This document shows, piece after piece, positions 5,414 through 11,464 of a DNA stretch of 11,464 nt. Position numbers and translations under genes: made by a program. The stretch's first letter is position 1, and each line of letters begins with the position of its first letter. The notes beneath the pieces were generated by a model. That model was given only the letters and a program-made list of their open reading frames with translations, searched no databases and was not told the origin of the DNA. Source of the DNA: an uncultured Acholeplasmataceae bacterium (GTDB lineage: Bacteria > Bacillota_I > Bacilli_A > Acholeplasmatales > Acholeplasmataceae); NCBI GenBank assembly GCA_937983315.1, contig CALKAH010000037.1:1-11464 (forward strand), given 5' to 3'.

Positions 5414-6422
5414 ATCGTTTGATATTGATTTTGCGGTGTGCAATCGCCATCGGAATATTAATCAGTTGATCTTTCTTAATGGCAATCCATGATTCATGTT
5501 GACCTTTTTTAATAGATGCATGATGAATTTCCATATACCAAATCTGATGACTAAATACATGCTTTTCACGATGGAAATCTTCATCAACAGAGATGATAAC
5601 CCCTTCATCAAAAAGCATATCTTCGATGTGCCTAATGCTTTCTATCTCATATTGAGGATACTCATACATGCCTTTAAGAAGTTCCTCATCGCGTTTTCTT
5701 AAATAATAATAGTCGTTATCCTCAATAATCAATGTGATGTAATGTTTGGACCGTGGTTCATTAAGTTTGGTCAAATAGGGTAACTCATGTTGTATTCCTT
5801 CAGAAAATGCAACACAATGTTCACTTATCGGACACATTTCACAACGAGGATTTTTTGGTTTACAGATGGTTGCTCCAAGCTCCATCATCGCTTGAGTGTA
5901 GATTTCTGGTGTTGCTGATTCAATCCATGTTTGATTGATATGATCAAGTCTTTTTCGATTTTTTTGTTGACGCATATCAGAGTCGTCACCCAAATATCTC
6001 GAAATCACACGAATCACGTTTCCATCAAGTGCACTGTATGGTTTATTATATGCAATCGACATAATCGCCCCTGCTGTATAATCTCCGATTCCTGGTAATG
6101 CACGAATTGCATCATACGTCTCTGGAAAACGACCTTGATAGTCTTCTTTCATGATTTTAGCTGCGTGATGCATCAAACGAAAACGTCTATAATATCCGAG
6201 TCCTTCAACCTCTTTCATTAACGTTTCTTCTTCTGTGTTTGCCAAATCAATGATCGAAGGAAAATGGTTGATAAAACGTTCAAAATAAGGTAACACCGTC
6301 TCAACTTGGGTTTGTTGAAGCATCACTTCACTAATCCAAATATAATACGGATTTTTTGTTTCACGAAAGGCGAGTTTTCGATGATGTTCTTTATACCATG
6401 CTTCGAGTTTGTGGATATTCAT
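5412..6422 (-). CDS. mutY: Adenine DNA glycosylase MutY
   Basis: Removes adenine mispaired with 8-oxoguanine, protecting against G:C to T:A mutations. 336 residues, usual length. Seen in order: SEVMLQQTQV (31-40) with catalytic Glu32; the helix-hairpin-helix LPGIGDYTAGAI (109-120); ALDGNV (131-136) with catalytic Asp133; the [4Fe-4S] ligands C187-x6-C194-x2-C197-x5-C203; and a C-terminal NUDIX-like domain holding FSH (290-292), the loop that reads 8-oxoguanine. The usual LPWR near the N-terminus is LAFR here, a minor change. The start codon overlaps the stop of the upstream phosphatase as ATGA, and no strong ribosome binding site is seen, so translation is probably coupled. Ends at the bidirectional hairpin shared with the convergent XRE gene. 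Confidence 0.97.
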   Translation of the reverse strand: MNIHKLEAWYKEHHRKLAFRETKNPYYIWISEVMLQQTQVETVLPYFERFINHFPSIIDLANTEEETLMKEVEGLGYYRRFRLMHHAAKIMKEDYQGRFPETYDAIRALPGIGDYTAGAIMSIAYNKPYSALDGNVIRVISRYLGDDSDMRQQKNRKRLDHINQTWIESATPEIYTQAMMELGATICKPKNPRCEMCPISEHCVAFSEGIQHELPYLTKLNEPRSKHYITLIIEDNDYYYLRKRDEELLKGMYEYPQYEIESIRHIEDMLFDEGVIISVDEDFHREKHVFSHQIWYMEIHHASIKKGQHESWIAIKKDQLINIPMAIAHRKINIKR

Positions 6423-6946
6423 TCAATCACCGCTTCACGTACACCGCAGTGCTCGATGATATCATCAAATCGTGTGAGTGCTGACATGACAACGCCATGA
6501 CAAACCACAATGATTTTTTGATGGTGTGTGTACTTTTTGATTGCTTGCATCACACGCGTTTGTAAATCAGGATAGGTTTCCCATGGGTATTTCCGATCTG
6601 GATAAAATAGTCCCTTATGTTTAACGTATTCTTCAAATGCTTGTGGAATGTCAAAATCTAACTTGAACGTTGTATCTGGCATCCATTCATGCAAATCTGT
6701 TTCAACGGTTAGTGGAATTTGAGTTATCCGAGAAATAATCGCAGCGGTTTGAAGTGCACGTGTATATGGTGAAGAGATAATGAGTGTTGCACCTGCTAAA
6801 ATAGGGTCTTTTGCTCGCAATTCTGCTTGTCTTTCTCCACGTTCGGTTAATTTGCCTAAATCATACCCCATACCAAGAAAACCACGCATTTGAACTTCAT
6901 CGTAACGAGGTTCACCATGGCGTATTAAAATGAGATGTGTTGACAT
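6419..6946 (-). CDS. Histidine phosphatase family protein
   Basis: 175 residues of the phosphoglycerate-mutase-like (histidine phosphatase) superfamily. The phosphorylated His is in LIRHGEP (His10). Arg63 in SSPYTRALQTA, Glu87 in LHEW and the second His, His150 in VVCHG, complete the active site. The substrate cannot be read from sequence; relatives include phosphosugar, nucleotide and cobalamin-pathway phosphatases. The start ATG 6946-6944 has AAAGGGTG upstream with good spacing. First gene of a two-gene unit with mutY (4-base ATGA overlap); a functional link, such as nucleotide clean-up alongside oxidative-damage repair, is speculation. Ends in TGA, which supports the standard genetic code. 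Confidence 0.9.
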   Translation of the reverse strand: MSTHLILIRHGEPRYDEVQMRGFLGMGYDLGKLTERGERQAELRAKDPILAGATLIISSPYTRALQTAAIISRITQIPLTVETDLHEWMPDTTFKLDFDIPQAFEEYVKHKGLFYPDRKYPWETYPDLQTRVMQAIKKYTHHQKIIVVCHGVVMSALTRFDDIIEHCGVREAVIE

Positions 6947-6966
6947 GTGATCACCCTTTCAACCTC

Positions 6967-6972
6967 ATTATA
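6967..6972 (-). promoter_or_regulatory. Promoter of the phosphatase-mutY unit, extended -10
   Basis: Minus-strand TGCTATAAT, a perfect extended -10, placed about 20 bases before the phosphatase start codon. The 13-base string TTTATGCTATAAT is the same as at tgt. No convincing -35. Confidence 0.65.
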
Positions 6973-6997
6973 GCATAAATCAATAGGGCACTTTGAT

Positions 6998-7025
6998 TTC
7001 ACATAATCACCCAATATGCTATAAT
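6998..7025 (+). promoter_or_regulatory. Nitroreductase promoter
   Basis: TTCACA (6998-7003, 5 of 6 to consensus), 16 bases, then TATAAT (7020-7025) preceded by TGC. It would give a leader of about 16 bases that carries the AGGAGG ribosome binding site. Divergent from the phosphatase promoter, with about 48 bases between the two -10 elements. Confidence 0.75.
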
Positions 7026-7047
7026 TTTTGTGGTTAGGAGGTAGACT

Positions 7048-7656
7048 ATGTCACACTTTACAACACGTCGTTCCATTAGAAAATACGACATCAACTATAA
7101 GATTTCAAGAGAAGAAATGAATGCTATGCTTGAAGAAGCAACTCGTGCTCCTTCTTCTATGAATATGCAACCTTGGCGCTTTGTTATTGTTGAAACAAAA
7201 GAGGGAAAAGAAAAACTAAGACCGATCCTCTATGGTAATCTTCAGCAACTCGAAACATCATCTGCGATGATCTGTATTTTCACTGATCTAATGAAATTTG
7301 AATATGCAGAAAAAATCTTTAACAAGGCCGTTGAGCAGGGACTGATGCCTGAAGAAGTTAGAGAAAAACAACTGAGAAATATTGCCAATATGATTCCTTC
7401 ACTTTCTGAGGAAAGCCTTGAAAAAGGAGGTCTCATTGACTCTGGTTTAGCAGCGATGCAATTGATGCTCGTTGCGAAAGAACACGGTTATGATACTTGC
7501 CCCATCGGTGGTTTTAGACACGATCAAATCGCCCAAGCATGTGGTATTGACCCCAAACGATATAAACCTGTTTTCATCTTGTCGATAGGAAAAGCAGTTG
7601 AACCTGGTTATCCATCGGTTCGACTTGATCTCGATGATATTACAACATGGCTCTAA
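7048..7656 (+). CDS. Nitroreductase family FMN oxidoreductase
   Basis: 202 residues of the NfsB/FRP-like nitroreductase fold, dimeric flavoproteins that use NAD(P)H to reduce nitro compounds, quinones or other acceptors; the natural substrate is unknown. FMN-binding segments are TTRRSIRKYD (5-14), APSSMNMQPW (34-43), PIGGF (152-156) and the closing strand ILSIGKA (177-183). ATG 7048 has AGGAGG 6 bases upstream. Stands alone: its own promoter, and a terminator that overlaps its last codons. Confidence 0.93.
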   Translation: MSHFTTRRSIRKYDINYKISREEMNAMLEEATRAPSSMNMQPWRFVIVETKEGKEKLRPILYGNLQQLETSSAMICIFTDLMKFEYAEKIFNKAVEQGLMPEEVREKQLRNIANMIPSLSEESLEKGGLIDSGLAAMQLMLVAKEHGYDTCPIGGFRHDQIAQACGIDPKRYKPVFILSIGKAVEPGYPSVRLDLDDITTWL

Positions 7657-7673
7657 ATTAGCCATGTTTTTTT
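7644..7673 (+). terminator. Terminator overlapping the nitroreductase stop
   Basis: Perfect 9-bp stem AACATGGCT (7644-7652) with AGCCATGTT (7660-7668), a 7-base loop that contains the TAA stop, and a run of seven T (7667-7673). The 5' arm encodes the last residues, TTWL. Confidence 0.9.
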
Positions 7674-7693
7674 ACCTTAATTTCCCTTAATGA

Positions 7694-7722
7694 TTGGCAT
7701 CACATCAAAAAGTCGTTATAAT
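7694..7722 (+). promoter_or_regulatory. tldD-tldE promoter
   Basis: TTGGCA (7694-7699), exactly 17 bases, then a perfect TATAAT (7717-7722). This is the best sigma-A match in the window. Predicted start near 7729. Confidence 0.85.
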
Positions 7723-7729
7723 AAAACCA

Positions 7730-7747
7730 TAAAATGTAAACATTTTA
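7730..7747 (+). promoter_or_regulatory. Palindrome at the tldD transcription start
   Basis: TAAAATGT-AA-ACATTTTA, a perfect inverted repeat with 8-base arms and a 2-base centre. It begins at about +2 of the predicted transcript. The 2-base centre is too tight for a good RNA hairpin, so a DNA operator for a dimeric repressor is the better reading. The regulator is unknown. Confidence 0.5.
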
Positions 7748-7772
7748 GCACTATTTTGAAAGGAGACATGAC

Positions 7773-9161
7773 ATGCTCTACAAAAAAGACTTAAAATTCT
7801 TACTACAAGAAGGTCTTGCAACAGGTGCAGATTTCGCAGAAATCTTTCTTGAAGACACCAAATCATCCGTCATTCGAATCACATCAGGTGAGGTGACACA
7901 GATTGATCGTGGTAACACCTTTGGTGCAGGTGTTCGATTGATCAAAGGTATTGATGAAGTTTATGGTTACACGAACCAGGTTTCAGTTGAAGATTTAAAA
8001 ACATTGGTCTTCAATTTGCGTGCATCATTTCAATCTGAACCAGTCAACAAGGTGAAACCTTTCAAAAAACCACAACCCATCAAATCAATCATCACAAAAC
8101 CGATGGATAGTGTTCCTGTTTCAGAAAAAGCAAGTAAACTACAACATTTATCACGCATCATGAAATCTCATGATCCCCGTATTGTTCAAGCGATGTGTCA
8201 ACTTATAGAAACTGAACAAAAAATATTAGTTGTTAATTCAGAAGGTGTTTATCAGGATGATTTACGTGCCCATACCCGCGTCTTTTTAAGTGCAGTTGCT
8301 CAAGAAAATGGCAACATGCAACAGGCATATGAAGGTCCTGGTCGTTCGATGGGTGTTGAATTTCTCGATACACTTGATTTTGAAAAGCTTGCTAAGGACG
8401 TAGCAACAAGTGCAATTACTTTACTTTCCGCAGAAGATATGGTTCCTCAGACGATGCCCGTTGTGCTTCACAATGGTTTTGGTGGTGTTATCTTCCATGA
8501 AGCTTGTGGACACCCACTTGAAGCGACTGCTGTCGCCAAAGGATTATCTCCTTTTGCGGGTAAACTCGGTGAAAAGATCGGTTCAGATATTGTGACGGCG
8601 TATGATGATGGTTATGTCGATGGTGCATGGGGAAGTGCTTCATTTGATGATGAAGGAAAACCAACACAAAAGAATTTACTCATCGAAAACGGAATTCTCA
8701 AAGGCTATTTAATAGACTATCGCAATGCACGTAAAATGAACATGGATCCTACCGGATCTGCAAGACGTCAATCCTATAAATTTTCTCCAACTTCTCGCAT
8801 GAATACAACCTATATCGCACCAGGTAAAGACAAGTTTGAAGATATCATCAAAGATACTCCATACGGTCTATTCGCGAAGAAACTGGGTGGTGGAACCGTT
8901 GTTCCTGCAACAGGTGAGTTCAACTTTGCTGTTCAGGAAGGCTACATGATTGAAAACGGGAAACTCACACGACCCGTACGTGGAGCTATGCTGATTGGTC
9001 ATGGAAAAGATGTCTTATTTAAGATCGATCGCGTCGCTGATAACTTAGAACTCGGTCAAGGGATGTGTGGTTCAATCTCAGGATCGATTCCCGTCGATGT
9101 CGGTCAACCAACCATTCGCGTATCATCAATGACCGTCGGTGGTGCAGGAGGTAGAAAATAA
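7773..9161 (+). CDS. tldD: TldD metalloprotease subunit
   Basis: Catalytic subunit of the TldD/TldE peptidase complex. In E. coli the complex digests unfolded peptides, matures microcin B17 and degrades the CcdA antitoxin. 462 residues, close to the usual size. The zinc motif HEACGH (242-247, HExxxH) supplies two His ligands and the catalytic Glu. Cys432, in GMCGS near the C-terminus, matches the third zinc ligand of E. coli TldD. GFGGVIFHEACGHPLEAT and the later SARRQSYKFSPTSRMNTTYI are strongly family-like. Start ATG 7773 follows AAAGGAG with 7 bases between. First gene of a two-gene operon with tldE (TAATG overlap). No peptide precursor, toxin or antitoxin is visible nearby, so the natural substrate is unknown. 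Confidence 0.96.
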   Translation: MLYKKDLKFLLQEGLATGADFAEIFLEDTKSSVIRITSGEVTQIDRGNTFGAGVRLIKGIDEVYGYTNQVSVEDLKTLVFNLRASFQSEPVNKVKPFKKPQPIKSIITKPMDSVPVSEKASKLQHLSRIMKSHDPRIVQAMCQLIETEQKILVVNSEGVYQDDLRAHTRVFLSAVAQENGNMQQAYEGPGRSMGVEFLDTLDFEKLAKDVATSAITLLSAEDMVPQTMPVVLHNGFGGVIFHEACGHPLEATAVAKGLSPFAGKLGEKIGSDIVTAYDDGYVDGAWGSASFDDEGKPTQKNLLIENGILKGYLIDYRNARKMNMDPTGSARRQSYKFSPTSRMNTTYIAPGKDKFEDIIKDTPYGLFAKKLGGGTVVPATGEFNFAVQEGYMIENGKLTRPVRGAMLIGHGKDVLFKIDRVADNLELGQGMCGSISGSIPVDVGQPTIRVSSMTVGGAGGRK

Positions 9162-10471
9162 TGTATCAACAATGGATTGAATTAGGAAAGAAAAAAGGAA
9201 TCAGTGATCTTGAAGTATTTGCTGTTCGAAACAAGTCACTATCACTATCTGTCTATCAAGGTAAACTAGATTCACACGTCCAAAGTGATGTCGAACAGAT
9301 TACACTTCGTGGTATTTATCAAGGCAAACTATCAACAATTCGTTTTGAAAACCATGCGAAACAAAATGTCGATCATCTCTTAAATAAACTGATTGAAAAT
9401 GCTTCTGCACTCACCGTTGTCGAACCTGCCATTATTTTTGAAGGTTCACCGTCCTATCCAGAAGTTAAAGAAGAACGTTTTGATTTTTCTAAGATTGCCG
9501 TGATTCAAAAGATTCAGCTTTTACAAGATTTAGAAAAGTATATCTTAGCCAATGAAAAAGTGACTCAAGTTCAAAATGCATCCTATCAGGAAGTTGATAC
9601 ACAAACAACTCTCACCAATTCAAAAGGACTTCACCTTGTAAAACGTAATACATATGCCTATGCATACGCTATTGGTGTATTTAAGCAAGATGATGATATT
9701 AAAACAGCCTATGATGTTAAGTTAGTCAAAGATTTCAACGAATTTAACGCAAAAGCAATGGCAGATGAGACGATTCGCCAAGGTCTATTGAAATTGGGTG
9801 GTCGCTCTATCCCTACAGGATCATACCCCATTGTCTTCTCAAATGAACAATTTGCTGATCTTTTAAGTGCATTTACATCGATTTTCTCAGGTGAAGCAAG
9901 TTATCGCAATCTGACAGCACTCAAGGATAAAGTGGGTCAACAAGTCTTTGGTGAAAACATTCACTTAATCGATGATCCTCTTCACCCACAATCACACTTC
10001 AAGATTCCATTTGATGATGAAGGTGTTGCATGTCAAAAACGTGCAGTCGTCGAAAAAGGTGTCTTCAAAGGATTTAACCACAATTTAAAGACTGCAGCTA
10101 TCTTTAAAGAACAGCCTACCGGTAATGGATTTAATGGAGGGATATCTCCAACTAATCTCTATCTTGAACCCACATCAACATCATTTGATGATCTGATTAA
10201 ACCGATTCAAGATGGGGTTTATATCACCGATCTAGTTGGTTTACATGCTGGTGTCAAAGCGGTATCTGGTGATTTCAGTTTACAAGCAAGCGGACTAAAG
10301 ATCATCAATGGAAAACTTGACCACGCGGTTAAAATGATTGTTGTTTCTGGAAATTTCTTTGACATGATGAAACGTGTTAAAGGCATTGCATCTGATTTGA
10401 AATTCCAACTCTCAGGTATAGGAAGTCCCAGTGTTTATATCGAACACTTGATGATTGGTGGCGAAGCTTAA
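9161..10471 (+). CDS. tldE: TldE (PmbA) subunit, non-catalytic partner of TldD
   Basis: 436 residues, usual size for TldE/PmbA. It has the same fold as TldD but no HExxxH, as expected for the subunit that shapes the chamber without binding zinc. Family-like stretches are VQSDVEQITLRGIYQGKLST early on, FDDEGVACQKRAVVEKGVFKGF in the middle, and GVKAVSGDFSLQASG (365-379 region) near the end. The start ATG shares its A with the tldD stop (TAATG). AGGAGG inside tldD, 8-9 bases upstream, drives translation. The operon ends at the strong hairpin after this gene. Confidence 0.95.
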   Translation: MYQQWIELGKKKGISDLEVFAVRNKSLSLSVYQGKLDSHVQSDVEQITLRGIYQGKLSTIRFENHAKQNVDHLLNKLIENASALTVVEPAIIFEGSPSYPEVKEERFDFSKIAVIQKIQLLQDLEKYILANEKVTQVQNASYQEVDTQTTLTNSKGLHLVKRNTYAYAYAIGVFKQDDDIKTAYDVKLVKDFNEFNAKAMADETIRQGLLKLGGRSIPTGSYPIVFSNEQFADLLSAFTSIFSGEASYRNLTALKDKVGQQVFGENIHLIDDPLHPQSHFKIPFDDEGVACQKRAVVEKGVFKGFNHNLKTAAIFKEQPTGNGFNGGISPTNLYLEPTSTSFDDLIKPIQDGVYITDLVGLHAGVKAVSGDFSLQASGLKIINGKLDHAVKMIVVSGNFFDMMKRVKGIASDLKFQLSGIGSPSVYIEHLMIGGEA

Positions 10472-10476
10472 AAAGT

Positions 10477-10503
10477 AAAAGGGAAACGCCGTTTCCCTTT
10501 TTT
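10477..10503 (+). terminator. Bidirectional terminator between tldE and the permease
   Basis: Perfect 11-bp stem AAAAGGGAAAC (10477-10487) with GTTTCCCTTTT (10491-10501), loop GCC, and T residues to 10503. On the minus strand the stem ends in TTTT and is followed by ACTTTTT, so it can also end the convergent permease gene. Confidence 0.9.
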
Positions 10504-10516
10504 GTATGTTTTTTGA

Positions 10517-11464
10517 TTAGATATCGTATTGTGATAAGATTTGTGCGGGTGTTTTTCTCAGTAGTAAAAGAATCGGTAGCATTCCACCCAAGATGTTGAT
10601 GCCATAGACAACTAAAATACCCACTAAAACCGATAAGGGTGTCACCAAGAAGAGTCTAAATAGACCAATCAGTGTATCACTCGCCAAGATCAGTGCATAA
10701 GATGATACAGCAAACCCGATCAAGGATGTAATCGTTGATAGTATTAGAACTTCAATCAAGAATGAAATCATCAACTCTGATTTTTTCATGCCTAATGCAC
10801 GATAAACAGCAATCTCATAAATCCGTGAAACCATGGATGAATGCATCACAAAATAAAATCCAAGGAGAGCAAATCCGATGACTACAAGAGCAACAACTGA
10901 CATCGTAATCCGAAGTTCGACTGTATTTTGTTGAAAATTGAGCTTGAGTTGTTCAATTTCATCGTAAACATCCGTCACGGATGCTTCTTCTAGTTTTTCG
11001 ATAAGATCTTTAGGATTTGGGGTATAGACATAATATGTTTCTCGGCGAGCAAAACGTAAACGCTCGACGGTTGAGTCCGATGCGATTGCTTCGAGTTCAG
11101 TTGATAAAAATACGCCAGCAATTTCATAATTAAATCCTACAGGTGTTATGGGGAATGTCACTTGATCTGCAGTTTGACCTGTTAGATTAAAGAATAATAT
11201 TGTCGATACGGCGACTTGATTACCCGTTGGTGTTGCACCATGGATGATCTCGTAATTGTTTAACATCATTCGTCCATAAAGCTTAATCATGCCGGTTGGG
11301 TCAAGATAGGTTGTGTGATAAGCATTCATCAGAGCACGTGAAGTATAAGCAACACGGATATCACTTTCAACAATACCCGTTAACTTCATCGGAATACCCG
11401 CAATTTGGAACTGCTCAGACATCAGATGCTCGAATGTCCATATGCCATATTCTGCACCAACACC
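10517..11464 (-). CDS. MacB/FtsX-type ABC transporter permease, 5' end missing
   Basis: The last 315 residues of a membrane permease; the frame is open to the window edge, so the internal ATG at 11422 is not the real start. The first 170 or so residues visible are a soluble, extracytoplasmic domain, as in MacB-like proteins. Then come three membrane segments. The stretch after the first, SRIYEIAVYRALGMKKSELMISFLIEVLIL, is the classic FtsX-domain signature (EI..RALG...), and the protein ends ILLLLRKTPAQILSQYDI. Such permeases pair with an ATP-binding subunit to export peptides or lipoproteins or to sense antibiotics; no ATPase is in the window. The missing N-terminal part should carry at least one membrane helix. 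It converges on tldE and shares its terminator. Confidence 0.88.
   Translation of the reverse strand, partial: GVGAEYGIWTFEHLMSEQFQIAGIPMKLTGIVESDIRVAYTSRALMNAYHTTYLDPTGMIKLYGRMMLNNYEIIHGATPTGNQVAVSTILFFNLTGQTADQVTFPITPVGFNYEIAGVFLSTELEAIASDSTVERLRFARRETYYVYTPNPKDLIEKLEEASVTDVYDEIEQLKLNFQQNTVELRITMSVVALVVIGFALLGFYFVMHSSMVSRIYEIAVYRALGMKKSELMISFLIEVLILSTITSLIGFAVSSYALILASDTLIGLFRLFLVTPLSVLVGILVVYGINILGGMLPILLLLRKTPAQILSQYDI

Noticed and set aside
7773..10471. A toxin-antitoxin or modified-peptide cluster around tldD-tldE
   Set aside because: No small peptide gene, modification enzyme, toxin or antitoxin is seen beside the pair; it is a plain two-gene operon closed by terminators.
11423..11464. 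Adapter or vector sequence at the right end
   Set aside because: The permease frame stays open and protein-like to the last base, and nothing resembles an Illumina adapter.

Overview
The window looks like a chromosomal housekeeping segment from an AT-rich Bacillota bacterium. Low GC, strong AGGAGG-type ribosome binding sites and TGn-extended -10 promoters point that way. TGA is used as a stop (tgt, phosphatase), so the code is standard and not that of Mycoplasma. The gene set (ftsZ outside a division cluster, degV, queT, a regulator with a membrane anchor, a TldD/TldE pair) would fit Erysipelotrichia or a walled or near-Mollicute relative, but the lineage is an inference. The left end is not genomic: bases 1-44 are Illumina adapter, so this is the raw edge of a contig and the first gene is cut there.

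Layout. Minus strand, 45-3100: tgt, then ftsZ, a hairpin terminator, and ychF (3' part missing). Plus strand, 3118-3730: queT behind its own promoter and a candidate preQ1-responsive pseudoknot. Its promoter is interleaved with that of the divergent tgt. Minus, 3732-4619: a DegV lipid-binding protein, divergent from a plus-strand XRE regulator with four membrane helices (4802-5383). The region between them carries an array of CAGTAGA half-sites, and the regulator appears to be leaderless. Minus, 5412-6946: a two-gene unit, histidine phosphatase then mutY, overlapping by ATGA. Plus, 7048-7656: a nitroreductase divergent from that unit. Plus, 7773-10471: the tldD-tldE operon. Minus, 10517-11464: the C-terminal part of a MacB/FtsX-type ABC transporter permease that runs off the right end.

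How the genes relate. tgt and queT both serve queuosine modification of tRNA: QueT imports a queuosine precursor and Tgt inserts the base. The candidate riboswitch would shut off queT translation when precursor is plentiful. This Tgt lacks all four ligands of the structural zinc site that is standard in the family, which is the most striking protein-level oddity here. TldD and TldE are partners in a peptidase complex. ftsZ (division), mutY (oxidative DNA repair) and ychF (ribosome-associated ATPase) are ordinary core genes. No mobile element, CRISPR array, rRNA or tRNA was seen, and no gap longer than 300 bases lacks a gene. I found no completely new multi-gene system. The points most worth checking are the zinc-less Tgt, the queT pseudoknot with interleaved promoters, and the leaderless membrane-anchored regulator with its operator array.
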